DNA of 64,000 nt from NCBI RefSeq assembly GCF_000224065.1, contig NZ_AFWT01000006.1:123825-187824 (forward strand), read 5' to 3'. Shown one piece after another: positions 54,467 to 64,000 of this stretch (position 1 is its first letter; each line of letters starts with the position of its first letter). The notes under the pieces are model-generated. The model worked only from the letters and a program-made list of their open reading frames with translations, was not told the origin of the DNA and did not search any database. Origin of the DNA: Thiorhodococcus drewsii AZ1. GTDB lineage: Bacteria; Pseudomonadota; Gammaproteobacteria; Chromatiales; Chromatiaceae. The position numbers and the translations under genes were made by a program.

Positions 54467-56089
54467 TCAGACTCGCTCGCTATAGAGTTCGCACTGATTC
54501 TTACCGCGTCTCTTGGCCCGATACATCGCCTGATCGGCATGGAGGATCAACTCGCGCGGGGACGTCGCGTCGTTCGGGTAGAGGGCGATACCGATGCTCA
54601 TGCCGAAAGGAATACCCGCTTGCGCCGGCTCCCGGATCTCGCACACCAAACCCAGGAGCTTCTCGGCCAAGCGCCGCGCCCCCTGCGGATCGGAGACATC
54701 GGACAAGATGATCGCGAATTCGTCCCCTCCAAGCCGCGAGACCGTATCCGCCTTGCGCACCCCTTTCAGCAACTGCTCGGAGACCTGTACCAGCAGCCGA
54801 TCGCCCGCCTGGTGACCCAGGCTGTCGTTGACCTGCTTGAACCCGTCCAGGTCGAGATAGAGCAGGCCATAGCTGCGCGCGTAGCGAACCGCGTTGGCAT
54901 GAATCTGCTCGATCCGATCGAAGAACAGGGTTCGGTTAGGGAGTCCGGTCAAGCGATCGTAATGGGCGAGTTCCAGTAACTGCGTCTCGTAGACTCGACG
55001 CCGAACGACCGCCACAGCCAGATACCAAGTCCCCACCGAAATCACTGCAAACAGGCCGAAACCGAAGACAAACACGCGGATCAATAGACGTCGGTCGTGA
55101 TCCTCCACGACCTCCGACGGCACGTAGGAGATCAGGAACCACACATAATCCTCCGGATCGAGCCGTGCTTTGCTGGGGCTTTCCGCGACTGTCGCACCGG
55201 TACTGGAACGATACTCCGGCGCAAGCGGAGCGATCGTCTCGAAGGCGAAAAATCCGTGCTCCGTTTGCAGCTGCCCTTTACCGTGAGAGCGTATGACGGC
55301 CCACTCCTCGGGGAAGTCGTGAGCGAAGCTGCGCTCGGCGCGGGCATCGATCATAAATCCCCATTCATCCTCCTTGCGTGGACTCAGCAGCCAATAGCCA
55401 TCGGCATTCAACAGCATGGCCCGACCAAGCCCAGAAACGCTCACGCTCGTCAATCGATCCAGCAAAAAGTCGCCCAAATAGTTGAGCAAGACGATGCCTC
55501 GCTTCTCGCCCGACGCATCGACGATAGGGGTACCAAACCGAATCATCGGTTTCAATGGACGCTCAAGCGCCCCTCGCTCGATGTTGAGATCCAACGGCGA
55601 CACGAACACCTCGCCGGCCTTGAGCACCAATGTATCCGTGAAGTAGTAGCGCTTGCCCTTGTCTTGGAGTTCCTCGGGCGGCACGATAGCGGCTGCGCCC
55701 CCATTGAAATTGACACGCACCAGCTCCTTACCCGTCGCGTCCAGGAAACGCACCTGATCGTAAACGCCCTTCAATGTCGCAAACGCCAGAAATTCCGATG
55801 CGAGCACCGACAGCGCCTGGCGATCGCCCTGATTGAGATAGCGAGAGAGCTCGTCCTGTTTGCTCAGAACAAACAAATCGCTGACCACCTCGGCAAACAC
55901 CCCCTCCGTGATTCCTTTCATCAACTCGACGCGATAGTGCTCCTGAGCGATCGTTGACGTAAAAAAGGTTTCCGCCTCGACGCGATAAAACGCCGCGCCA
56001 AGCCCGGAAAACACGGAGCCGATGATCAGAAAGATCAAAAAGAAGAGGTTGAGCGACCGGAGAACGATCTTGAAATTATCGAGTTTCAC
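54467..56089 (-). CDS. Membrane sensor diguanylate cyclase
   Basis: A 540-residue diguanylate cyclase. TM1 (LFFLIFLIIGSVFSGLGAAF) precedes a periplasmic double-Cache-like sensor (about 40-310; YFTDTLVLKAGEVFVSPLDL), TM2 (VFVFGFGLFAVISVGTWYLA) and a GGDEF domain with SRLGGDEFAII and the I-site RKAD. It is convergent with marC and divergent from the SMC operon across 184 bp. The ligand is unknown; the Cache layout suggests a small molecule. Confidence 0.92.
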   Translation of the reverse strand: MKLDNFKIVLRSLNLFFLIFLIIGSVFSGLGAAFYRVEAETFFTSTIAQEHYRVELMKGITEGVFAEVVSDLFVLSKQDELSRYLNQGDRQALSVLASEFLAFATLKGVYDQVRFLDATGKELVRVNFNGGAAAIVPPEELQDKGKRYYFTDTLVLKAGEVFVSPLDLNIERGALERPLKPMIRFGTPIVDASGEKRGIVLLNYLGDFLLDRLTSVSVSGLGRAMLLNADGYWLLSPRKEDEWGFMIDARAERSFAHDFPEEWAVIRSHGKGQLQTEHGFFAFETIAPLAPEYRSSTGATVAESPSKARLDPEDYVWFLISYVPSEVVEDHDRRLLIRVFVFGFGLFAVISVGTWYLAVAVVRRRVYETQLLELAHYDRLTGLPNRTLFFDRIEQIHANAVRYARSYGLLYLDLDGFKQVNDSLGHQAGDRLLVQVSEQLLKGVRKADTVSRLGGDEFAIILSDVSDPQGARRLAEKLLGLVCEIREPAQAGIPFGMSIGIALYPNDATSPRELILHADQAMYRAKRRGKNQCELYSERV

Positions 56090-56273
56090 TGCATTGCCCG
56101 CGCTGAAATCGTCGGCATGGCACGTCGCGCTCGAAGCCGAACATCAAGGCGCCCAGACACGAGCGACACATATCTAGAACACACGCTGCGCCTCCTTGGC
56201 TCGCGCCCCCTCAGAACCTCGCCAACCGTTACAATTGGATGTCCGTATCCCTCCCCTTCGCGCAAGGAACCGC

Positions 56274-59200
56274 ATGCCCGGCCTGAATCGTATCCTACTC
56301 ATCAATACTCACCTGCAAGGCGTCGTGGAACTCAAGGTCGACGCCCACACCAACATATGCGGCACCAACGCCTCCGGCAAGACCACATTGCAACGGCTCG
56401 TCCCGGTCTTTTACGGCGAGTATCCAAGCCGCGTCGTGCCCGCCACCCGCGACAGCTTCGAGCGCTGGTATCTGCCGACCGAGCAGAGCTTCATCATCTA
56501 CGAATACCAGCGCATGGACGAGCAGATCTGCCAAGCGGTGCTCGCCGCCGCCTCCGACGGCAAGGGCGTCGTTTACCGCTTGGTACAACGCCCGTTCGAC
56601 CTGGACGACTACAGCCGCGCCCGACAGGGCGATCGCCTGACCTGCATCGGCATGAAAGAGCTGGGTCTCCGTCTGCGTCAGCTCGGTGTCCCGACGACCC
56701 GTCTGCTCAACACGCGCGAGTACCGCGCCATCCTACAGAACGACCGCGCACTGTTCGCCACAAGCAGCAACGCCGGCGAGCTGCGCGCGCTCGGGCGCCA
56801 GTATTCGCTGTGCCAGCCTAGACAGTCGCTACGACACCTCGAAAAACTGGCGCGGGCGGTACATTCGCGCGAGGGCAAGATGGAGACGGTCCGCTCCATG
56901 ATCGCCGCCATCCTGGAGGAGGACGGCGTCAGTCCGCCCACCTCCCAGCTCAAACTCAAGCAGGTGGAGGATTGGATTCGAGAAAGCCGCCTGATCCAAG
57001 GCTTCGAGGCCATGCGCCCGGAGTTCGATCGGCTCGAACGCGCCTACCAGGAACTGCTCGTTCGCGAACGGCGACTGAGCGGACTCAAACAGAGCTATCG
57101 GCTCGAAGAGCCGCTCGAACAGCAGCGCCTGGAGGAGGCCCGCGCCCGCGTCGAGCACAACGACCGGGCACTGAAACGTCTGAAACAGGCGTGGGATAAC
57201 GACAGCCACGCATTCGATCGGGAGCGTTCGAGCAGCAAGGGCGAGATCGAGCGTTGCGAGACGGAACTGAACCAGATCGAGCAGCAATACCGGACCTATC
57301 TCGACGCCGACATCGAACAGATCAAGGCCGATCTGGAACGGCTCGGCGACTGGCGCGAGGACCGTGAAAGCCTCAAAGAACGTCTTCGCCTGTTGACCGA
57401 TACCCACCAGGATGTAGAGCGCGACTATCTGGAGCGCCAACACCGAATCGGCCAGCGGCGCGAGCGCCAGCTTGAGGAGCTACGTCAACGGGACAACGAC
57501 CTCAAGGAAGGAAAAGCGCGCCTATTGGAGCAGAACAACGCGGCGGTCGATACGCTGAGGGAACAGCAGCGGAACGAGCGGGAGGTCGGGCTCGCCGAGT
57601 TTCGCCAGCGCAAGAGCGACTGCGAACTAGAGCGCGAGCGCCTCAAGACGCGCCTCGAAAACGCCGCCCATACCGAAGAGGAGCGCCACGAGCTGGCCGT
57701 CTTCGACCAGCGTCTGGAGACGGCGGACGCCGAGATCGAGGAGATCGAGACCCGGCTGACCCAGCTCGACGCCCAGCATCAGGAGCAACGGCGCCAGCGC
57801 GATGCCGCAGACACGGCCTTGCGCAAGATCCGACGCCAGCGCGAGGAGCGCCAAGGCGCAGTCGATGACGCACAGCGTCTGCTCTATCCCGGCCAGCACA
57901 GCCTGCTCGAATTCCTGCGTCGCGAACGCCCCGGCTGGGAAACCTGCTTGGGTAAGGTCTTGGACCCGGCCCTGCTGCAACGCACCGACCTCAAACCCCA
58001 GCCGACCGAGGACGATCCCGACAGCTTCGGCGGACTGCGGCTCGACCTCAAGGCCATCGACACCCCGGCGCACGCCGTCTCGGAGCAGGCGCTACGCCAG
58101 CATCTACAGAACGCCGAGGACGCACTGAACGATGTGGACAACCGTCTGCGCGAGGCCGAAACCCGACTCGACCAAACCCAGACGGCACTCGTCGCCCACG
58201 AGCGCGAACAGACCCTGGCCCAAGGCGAGCGGCGCGCCCGTCGCGAGGACCTCAGTCGGCTCAAAGAGGAACGGCGCACGCTCAAGGGCCGGTTCGAGGC
58301 CGCGCTGCGCGAGCGCCAGCTTCACGACCGCAAGGCACTGAGCGACCTGGACGCACGCCTCCAACGCCTGACCAAGGACCAAGAACACTGGGAGGCGGAT
58401 CTGAGCGACCGTCACCATGAGGCACTGAGCGAGCTCAAGACCCACTGGCAGGACGTCATCGGCCGGACCGATACCGAAATCGCCCAAAACCAGGGCGCGA
58501 TCGAGGAACGCAAGCGCAAGGCCAAGGAGGAACTCGACGCCTGCGAGCACTGGTATCGCAACGAACTGAAATCCCGAGGCGTCGACGATGCGCTGATCGC
58601 CGATCTCAAACGGCAGATGGATGACCTGGAAAAGCGCATCCAACGCACCGAGGGACGCCGCGCCTACATCCAGGATTACGACAACTGGTATCAACGGACT
58701 TGGCTGGGTCGCAAACCCGAGCTACAGACCCGGCTGGATGAGGAGCGCGGACGCGCCGCCCGGCTCAACCGGGAGTTCGCCACGGCGGAAGAGGCCTTTA
58801 AACGCGCGCGCGCCGAGCTGCAAGCGGCGCTCAAAGGGGCCAACGATCAGGCCGAGGCCACCGAGGCGAGTCTGACCCGATTGAAAAGCCAGCGGCGCCG
58901 ACTCGACGCGCTCAAGCTCCCGCCGGAGGAGTCGCCACCGGCCGGCGATCTGGGGGAACGGCTGCGTCTCGGCGAGGATCTGCTGCAAGGGCGCGAGCAG
59001 CTCCTCATCGAGGTTCGAAACCAGGTCGAGCATTTCGATCGCCTAATCGCCGCCAACGCCGGATCCAGCCTGGCCGAGACCTGGGAACGCAGCCGCGCCG
59101 ACTGCCGTCTACCCGGCGAGCCAGGGTCGCCCCCGGCGCTGGATCACCGCCGACTGGTCGAACAGCTGGCCCAATTGCTCAACGAACTGGTGCCGCAGAA

Positions 59201-59972
59201 ACTGACAGGGCTGCGCGAACAGGGACGCATCTTCGGCAAGGATCTGGCGGACTATTACGTGGTGCTGGACGACATCGATCGGCGCATCGAGAACCAAAGC
59301 AGGCGCATCACGCGCGAAGTGGCCGAGGATCTCTCGCTCGACGGCGTTTCAGACTCGGCGGTCCTGATCCGCTCGCGCATCAGCGAACTCGAATTCTGGC
59401 CGGATCTGCGCGCCTTCATCACCGCCTTCGAGGACTGGCGCGACAGCGGCTTCGACGGCCTGCCGAACGCGGACTATGTCAACAGCATGCGCCAGGCGCT
59501 CGAGATCATCGGCCGCTCGGCCCCCAGCGGCGGTGTCGCCGGACTGCTCGAAATCGAGCTGCGACTGCGCGAAGGACGCAGCGATCTGGTGATCCGCACC
59601 GACCGCCAGCTCAACGAGTCCTCCAGTCACGGCATGGCCTATCTCATCCTCTGCAAGTTCCTGCTCGCCTTCACCCGGCTGCTGCGCGCCGACGCGTCGG
59701 TGGTCGTCCACTGGCCGATCGACGAACTGGGCACCCTGCACCACCAGAACGTGAAGAAGATCTTCGACGCCTGCGACGCCAACGCCATCCGCATCCTCGG
59801 TGCCTTCCCCAACCCCGAGTCCGAGGTGCTGGGACTCTTCACCAACCGTTACATCGTCGATCGACAGACGCGACAGCTCCAGGTCGTCAAACCCCGCATC
59901 GACGCCATCGCCGCGCGGCTACAGCAGCGTCAGGATCAAGGTCAGGAGGCTTGCGCCAATGTTGTCGACTAA
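56274..59972 (+). CDS. jetC: JetC/MksB-like SMC ATPase of a Wadjet-type system
   Basis: A 1232-residue SMC-like protein that opens the operon. The N-terminal Walker A is CGTNASGKTTL (G30-T37). Two very long coiled coils flank a central hinge-like domain (about 560-680; LEFLRRERPGWETCLGKVLD). The ABC signature region ESSSHGMAYLILCKFLL and Walker B VVVHWPIDELGTL lie near 1115-1150. Together with the two following genes it should form a condensin-like loop extruder that recognises small circular DNA. Start at ATG 56274. The end overlaps jetB by 14 bp. Confidence 0.88.
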   Translation: MPGLNRILLINTHLQGVVELKVDAHTNICGTNASGKTTLQRLVPVFYGEYPSRVVPATRDSFERWYLPTEQSFIIYEYQRMDEQICQAVLAAASDGKGVVYRLVQRPFDLDDYSRARQGDRLTCIGMKELGLRLRQLGVPTTRLLNTREYRAILQNDRALFATSSNAGELRALGRQYSLCQPRQSLRHLEKLARAVHSREGKMETVRSMIAAILEEDGVSPPTSQLKLKQVEDWIRESRLIQGFEAMRPEFDRLERAYQELLVRERRLSGLKQSYRLEEPLEQQRLEEARARVEHNDRALKRLKQAWDNDSHAFDRERSSSKGEIERCETELNQIEQQYRTYLDADIEQIKADLERLGDWREDRESLKERLRLLTDTHQDVERDYLERQHRIGQRRERQLEELRQRDNDLKEGKARLLEQNNAAVDTLREQQRNEREVGLAEFRQRKSDCELERERLKTRLENAAHTEEERHELAVFDQRLETADAEIEEIETRLTQLDAQHQEQRRQRDAADTALRKIRRQREERQGAVDDAQRLLYPGQHSLLEFLRRERPGWETCLGKVLDPALLQRTDLKPQPTEDDPDSFGGLRLDLKAIDTPAHAVSEQALRQHLQNAEDALNDVDNRLREAETRLDQTQTALVAHEREQTLAQGERRARREDLSRLKEERRTLKGRFEAALRERQLHDRKALSDLDARLQRLTKDQEHWEADLSDRHHEALSELKTHWQDVIGRTDTEIAQNQGAIEERKRKAKEELDACEHWYRNELKSRGVDDALIADLKRQMDDLEKRIQRTEGRRAYIQDYDNWYQRTWLGRKPELQTRLDEERGRAARLNREFATAEEAFKRARAELQAALKGANDQAEATEASLTRLKSQRRRLDALKLPPEESPPAGDLGERLRLGEDLLQGREQLLIEVRNQVEHFDRLIAANAGSSLAETWERSRADCRLPGEPGSPPALDHRRLVEQLAQLLNELVPQKLTGLREQGRIFGKDLADYYVVLDDIDRRIENQSRRITREVAEDLSLDGVSDSAVLIRSRISELEFWPDLRAFITAFEDWRDSGFDGLPNADYVNSMRQALEIIGRSAPSGGVAGLLEIELRLREGRSDLVIRTDRQLNESSSHGMAYLILCKFLLAFTRLLRADASVVVHWPIDELGTLHHQNVKKIFDACDANAIRILGAFPNPESEVLGLFTNRYIVDRQTRQLQVVKPRIDAIAARLQQRQDQGQEACANVVD

Positions 59973-60600
59973 AGGCCAGGTCATCGAGCGCCTGCTGCGC
60001 GGTGCGTTCATCTGCCGCACCACCGACGAGGACGGCTGGCGTTTTCTCCAGGTCGCGGGCAACCGCGAACAGGTCGATGCCTATCTCGGACAACTCAACC
60101 GGCTGGTCGTCGGGCTCGGCAGCGAGCGCGAGGAGGCGGTCTTCTTCTGCGGCTACTGCCAGCTGGGCGAAGACGAACGCCGCGTGGTCGGCCAGCAGTT
60201 CCGCGACATCTGCCAGTCGCTGACCCCGCTCGCCGACTGGCTGATCCTGGTGCAGGAGGCGCTCGGGCAGGATGCGCCGCCGACCGAGGGCACACCCATG
60301 CGCCTCGGCGAATTGCAGACCCTCATCGAGGACACCCCGGCCTTTCGCGAACAGCTTGGACGCATCAGCCGCTATCGGCTGTTCAACTCCGCGAGCGAGA
60401 CGGTCGACGCCCAGATCAAGCTGGTCTTCAAACGCCTGACCGAGCTGGGCTATCTGGTGCGGCCCAACCCGGACAAGCAGATCTATCTGGCCACCGGCAA
60501 GATCGATTATCTCTACGAGGTCATCCGCTTCATCGATGCCGCCGAGGGACTGGAGCTCGAAAAACGCGCCGAAGGCGCCGTCCAGGGAGAGCTGATGTGA
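59959..60600 (+). CDS. jetB: JetB/MksE-like accessory (KITE-type) protein
   Basis: A 213-residue protein predicted to carry winged-helix modules (STKGQVIERLLRGAFICRTT at the start; AQIKLVFKRLTELGYLVRPN near 150, a classical winged helix followed by a wing). In MukBEF/MksBEF/Wadjet complexes such a protein binds the kleisin. The ATG at 59959 has AGGAGG upstream inside jetC. The stop overlaps the GTG start of the next gene. Confidence 0.78.
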   Translation: MLSTKGQVIERLLRGAFICRTTDEDGWRFLQVAGNREQVDAYLGQLNRLVVGLGSEREEAVFFCGYCQLGEDERRVVGQQFRDICQSLTPLADWLILVQEALGQDAPPTEGTPMRLGELQTLIEDTPAFREQLGRISRYRLFNSASETVDAQIKLVFKRLTELGYLVRPNPDKQIYLATGKIDYLYEVIRFIDAAEGLELEKRAEGAVQGELM

Positions 60601-61817
60601 GCGACGAGCTGCGCCAGAGCGGGATCCGTTTTCTGAAACGGCTCGGGCGCCACGCCGAGACCATCATGGACGCCTATCTGCAAGGCTCGGTGCCGGAGCA
60701 TCTCCTGGACGCCTCGGTGCGCGAACGCCTGCTCAAGGACCGAGTGCTCTACCGCCCCGAGCCCGGCGCCGATTTGCATCTGCGCCGCGCCGTGCGTGCG
60801 CTCCTGGAGGAGGCCCTACGCGATACGCGCAACCGTCAGGTCGACGCCAACACCGCCTCCGCCCTGGCCACCTTCCGCATGCTGGCCGAGCACGTCAAGG
60901 AGGCCCGTCACCAGGGCCGTCATGCCGATGCCGACGTCTATCTCGCCGATCTGCGCGACCATCTCTATGCCTTCGGCGAAACCCTGCAGCACGCCATCCG
61001 CGTACTCTGGGGCCGGATCAACAACGAATTCGGCTACGTCGGCACACTCAACGCCAAGATCCGCGAGAACGAGCTGGCCCAGTCGCAGGTGAGCGCCCTG
61101 CTCGACGGACTGGAACTGGTGCGCTTCGAGGAACTGGCCGAACTGGCCGGCGAGTCGCGCGAGCTGCGCCAGCTCCTGGTGACCAACCTGCAGCGCACCC
61201 TCAGCGACTGCACCCAGGAATTGAGCATCGCCCAAGCCCGGCTGCTGGAACTGCTCGGACGCTTTCGCGAGATCCGGGGACGCACCCGCCTGCTCAAGGG
61301 CTGGCTGCTGCACATGGAACAGTACCCGGATTACCGCGCCGAGCCCCAGACCCGCGCATCGGAGCTCCCGAGGCTCTTCAACCACGCCGACCCTCTGCTC
61401 GCACCAGCCGCCCTGAACGTCCACGACGCCACCCAGGAACCCGAGCTGCTGGAAATCCTGGCACGGGTCCGAACCGCCCAGCCCTCGGAACGCCCCACCC
61501 AGACGCTCGCCGACGCCGAAGCACTGACGCTGAGCACACCGGAGGCGATCGAGATCCGTCCCAGCCCGATCCGCGAGGCGGTCACGAGCTATCTTTGCGC
61601 GATCATCGACAGCGGCCAGCCAGTCTCGGCGCTCGAATACCACCAACGCGAGTCCCTGCCCTGGGACACCGAGTCCTGGCTCTATCAGGTCATCGGCGAC
61701 TATGAAGGGCTACCGCAGTCGCACAAGGACCGGCTCAGGCTCGACCTGATCGGCGAACCCCATCCACACTACAGCGGCAACTTCATCATCCGCGACCTGA
61801 ACCTATGGCTGACCTGA
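60597..61817 (+). CDS. jetA: JetA/MksF-like kleisin
   Basis: A 406-residue, mostly helical protein starting at a GTG that overlaps the jetB stop. It has an N-terminal winged helix-like part, a middle helical domain (NEFGYVGTLNAKIRENELAQ) and a C-terminal region (VTSYLCAIIDSGQPVSALEY, YSGNFIIRDLNLWLT). The kleisin assignment rests on position and helical layout; direct sequence identity to known JetA was not evident to me. It overlaps jetD by 13 bp. Confidence 0.7.
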   Translation: MSDELRQSGIRFLKRLGRHAETIMDAYLQGSVPEHLLDASVRERLLKDRVLYRPEPGADLHLRRAVRALLEEALRDTRNRQVDANTASALATFRMLAEHVKEARHQGRHADADVYLADLRDHLYAFGETLQHAIRVLWGRINNEFGYVGTLNAKIRENELAQSQVSALLDGLELVRFEELAELAGESRELRQLLVTNLQRTLSDCTQELSIAQARLLELLGRFREIRGRTRLLKGWLLHMEQYPDYRAEPQTRASELPRLFNHADPLLAPAALNVHDATQEPELLEILARVRTAQPSERPTQTLADAEALTLSTPEAIEIRPSPIREAVTSYLCAIIDSGQPVSALEYHQRESLPWDTESWLYQVIGDYEGLPQSHKDRLRLDLIGEPHPHYSGNFIIRDLNLWLT

Positions 61818-62644
61818 GCCGCGCCCACATGCTGGCGGTCCATCATCTGCTGCGCGACCGACGCGACTTTGTAGCGCTGTCGCCGACCTGGAGACGCATC
61901 CACCAAGCCTTCGAGCTCGGCGAACCCGATGGCAAGCAGCTGCGCTTCGACGACCAACAACGCCGCCTGCTGCGAGAACAGGCGCAACTCGCCTGGGGCT
62001 TCGACCCACTCGCGGGCATCCCCGAAGGGGACCGACGCACGGTCGCGGCCAGCGCCATCGACGAAAAGATCGCCCCCGAGCGTCCGGACGCCAGATTCGT
62101 CCTGCTCAAGGGACGCCTGCCGCCGCCCCTGCCGGAACTCGCGCCCGAATTGAGTCTGCGCGTCCCGCTGGACAGCATCGACCCCAACGGCATCACCCAG
62201 ATACTCGTCATCGAAAACCTCGACAGCTTCGACGACTGGCATGCCTTCGTGCGCCCGACGGAACTGGCCGACGCACTGGTGCTCTATCGCGGACATGGCG
62301 GACTGGCGCGGGGCACACGCCGCCTGCTCGCCGGCCTATCGCCCCACATCCCCATCAGCGTCTTCCCCGACTGGGACCCAGCCGGTCTCTTCATCGCCCA
62401 AACCCTACCCCGCGCCGATGCCCTACTGGTGCCCGATCTGGACCAGGCACTGCTGAACAAGGGCAGCCGAGCGCACTTCAACCGCCAGCATCGAGCTACG
62501 GCCCATCTCGATCGGGCCGACCTGCGTGACTGGAGCAGCCTCTGGGAAACCATGAAAACCCACGGGCTCAGCATCAAGCAGCAACACATGCTGGCGCTTG
62601 GGACTCGGTTGCGGCGCGTGATGCGCAACGACATGCGACGTTGA
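61805..62644 (+). CDS. jetD: JetD-like toprim nuclease, compact form
   Basis: A 279-residue protein with a toprim domain: the catalytic Glu in ILVIENLDSF (E137) and the DxD motif in FPDWDPAGL (D189, D191), spaced as in topoisomerase VI-like JetD/MksG. In Wadjet this subunit cuts the plasmid after loop extrusion. Family members are commonly about 350-400 residues with an N-terminal arm domain; here the N-terminal portion is only ~130 residues, so the arm may be reduced. Last gene of the four-gene operon. Confidence 0.82.
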   Translation: MADLSRAHMLAVHHLLRDRRDFVALSPTWRRIHQAFELGEPDGKQLRFDDQQRRLLREQAQLAWGFDPLAGIPEGDRRTVAASAIDEKIAPERPDARFVLLKGRLPPPLPELAPELSLRVPLDSIDPNGITQILVIENLDSFDDWHAFVRPTELADALVLYRGHGGLARGTRRLLAGLSPHIPISVFPDWDPAGLFIAQTLPRADALLVPDLDQALLNKGSRAHFNRQHRATAHLDRADLRDWSSLWETMKTHGLSIKQQHMLALGTRLRRVMRNDMRR

Positions 62645-62778
62645 AATACAATCCGACACGTCCAGGCCCAAAGATTCGATTGACCAAAAGGCGCTCGCCC
62701 GCATTCAATCCTTCACGGAACAGGAACGGATTAGAACACCTCACCAACCATCGACCATCCGGAAAGGAGCAATCGGAT

Positions 62779-63099
62779 ATGACCAATCAGACTCAGAACA
62801 GGCGCCTGCTCATGGCGCTCGACGCGAAGATCAAGGAGGTCAACCGGGCGATCATCAACCCGGTCTTGCCGGAGCTTCGGCTTTCGGACCTCACGCCGAT
62901 GCTGGAGATGACGGCACGGGCGCGTGCCGACTATCTGCGGGCCGTTTATGAAATCGGCCGCGCATCCACAGACAACGCAGTCCCCAGCCCGGAAAACATC
63001 AAACGGCTCGCCGGTTTGCGACTGGTCTATCAGGAACTGGTCTCGGCAACACAGGCATTCGAGACCGCGATCGAGCGTGAATATCTGGATGTGGAGTGA
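62779..63099 (+). CDS. Small helical protein of unknown function
   Basis: A 106-residue all-helical protein (RRLLMALDAKIKEVNRAIIN, RADYLRAVYEIGRAS, LVYQELVSATQAFETAIERE) with AAGGAG before its ATG. No motif recognised. It lies 134 bp after jetD in the same direction; the gap has no clear terminator, so it may or may not belong to the Wadjet-type operon. Confidence 0.65.
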   Translation: MTNQTQNRRLLMALDAKIKEVNRAIINPVLPELRLSDLTPMLEMTARARADYLRAVYEIGRASTDNAVPSPENIKRLAGLRLVYQELVSATQAFETAIEREYLDVE

Positions 63100-63141
63100 T
63101 ATCGCGCGCTGGTCGACCCAAACCGCGCGGGCATAACGGGT

Positions 63142-64000
63142 AGGCATGCGGCGCAATACGCTGCGCTATTGCGCCCTACGCGGCGACGCGGCTGGCCAGC
63201 TGCCGCTGGTCGAAGAGCACCGTAGGGCGGAATAGCGATAGCGTATTCCGCCGAATGGAAACCGGAACGCCATAGGCTCAATGCTCGCGATGACGGCAGT
63301 GACCGTGGTCGCTGAGCACCTCCAGCACCCGACACTGATCGTCGCAGGCACGGCTGGCGCAGTCGGCGAGCATCTGACCGATCTCGTCGCGCAGGCATGC
63401 GGCGCAATACGCTGCGCTATTGCGCCCTACGCGGCGACGTGGCTGGCCAACAGCCGCTGGTCGAAGAGCACCGTAGGGCGGAATAGCGATAGCGTATTCC
63501 GCCGAATGGAGACGGGAACGCCATGGACTCAATGCTCGCGAGTGACGGCAGTGACCGTGGTCGCTGAGCACCTCCAGCACCCGACACTGATCGTCGCAGG
63601 CACGGCTGGCGCAGTCGGCGAGCATCTGACCGATCTCGTCGCGCAGGCATGCGGCGCAATACGCTGCGCTATTGCGCCCTACGCGGCGACGCGGCTGGCC
63701 AGCCGCCGCTGGTCGAAAAGCACCGTAGGGTGGAATAGCGATAGCGTATTCCGCCGAATGGAAACCGGAACGCCATAGACTCAATGCTCGCGATGACGGC
63801 AGTGACCCTGATCGCTGAGCACCTCCAGCACCCGACACTGATCGTCGCAGGCACGGCTGGCGCAATCGGTGAGCATCTGACCGATCTCGTCGCGCAGGCA
63901 TGCGGCGCAATACGCTGCGCTATTGCGCCCTACGCGGCGACGTGGCTGGCCAACAGCCGCTGGTCGAAGAGCACCGTAGGGCGGAATAGCGATAGCGTAT
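63142..64000. repeat. 251-bp tandem repeat array, at least 3.4 units, running off the right edge
   Basis: The motif GGCATGCGGCG marks unit starts at 63143, 63394, 63646 and 63897 (periods 251, 252, 251). Each unit has two palindromes of the REP kind facing each other, GGCGCAATACGCTGCGC with TATTGCGCC, and GGCGGAATAGCGATAGC with TATTCCGCC. It also has a ~100-bp part whose minus frame reads LRDEIGQMLADCASRACDDQ, then CRVLEVLSDHGHCRH and REH stop, which looks like the C-terminus of a Cys/His-rich protein. The units are highly similar, so recent duplication or assembly collapse/expansion are both possible. Confidence 0.9.

Noticed and set aside
63278..63910. 210-residue minus-strand protein across the tandem repeats
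   Set aside because: The frame arises because the repeat unit is nearly a multiple of three and reads through palindromic elements; only the short Cys/His-rich tail looks like real coding sequence.

Overview
The window looks like high-GC gammaproteobacterial DNA. The zwf/aroE-like/chemotaxis/GGDEF neighbourhood and the style of the proteins suggest a purple sulfur bacterium or other Chromatiales relative; that assignment is my inference and rests on no search. It has two parts. Positions 1 to about 46340 are the right-hand portion of an integrative conjugative element (ICE): F-type (SXT/R391-like) transfer genes, a MOBH-type relaxase, a tyrosine integrase and, next to it, a 49-nt 3' fragment of tRNA-Phe that marks the attachment site. 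The other end of the ICE is beyond the left edge. Positions 46340 to 64000 are host chromosome with its own SMC-type (Wadjet-like) defence operon.

The ICE cargo, left to right, is as follows. (1) A complete type III-D-variant CRISPR effector operon on the + strand (57-9377): a CARF-HEPN ribonuclease, Cas10 with GGDD, a Cas7-Cas5-Cas11-like fusion, a double Cas7, Csx19, and a large Cas7 with insertion. (2) A 14-repeat WD40 protein (10015-12672) flanked by two ~140-bp direct copies of the same transposase 3' remnant. (3) A tight six-gene minus-strand operon (13043-20461): DUF4407-like membrane protein, unknown protein, radical-SAM-type protein, zinc-ribbon pseudokinase, coiled-coil protein, ClpB-like AAA+ ATPase. 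I cannot match it to a named system, and it is the best candidate here for something undescribed. (4) A minus-strand adaptation operon: reverse transcriptase, a tandem Cas2-Cas2 fusion, and a cas1 broken by a frameshift plus an internal deletion. It is divergent from a short CRISPR array (six 37-nt repeats, five spacers), in which spacer 3 is almost entirely a hairpin. No cas6 is visible.

The transfer region (23803-42119, minus strand) reads in transcription order traI, traD, DUF4400, traL, traE, traK, traB, dsbC-like, traV, traA, a small PLMP/RRXRR-domain protein, traC, trbI, S26 peptidase, trbC-traW, traU, traN. The traF/traH/traG set is not in the window. The PLMP protein resembles the N-terminal domain of IscB-type nucleases and is translationally coupled to traC. 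Right of traI lie a small lipoprotein, a WGR protein, a methyltransferase with a signal peptide, decayed DNA with strong inverted repeats, the integrase and the att site.

The chromosomal flank holds zwf, a shikimate-dehydrogenase-like gene, a methyl-accepting chemotaxis protein, a 7TM-DISM GGDEF protein, a MarC-family protein, a second GGDEF protein, the four-gene SMC/kleisin/toprim operon in the order C-B-A-D, a small conserved-looking protein, and a 251-bp tandem repeat array that runs off the right edge.
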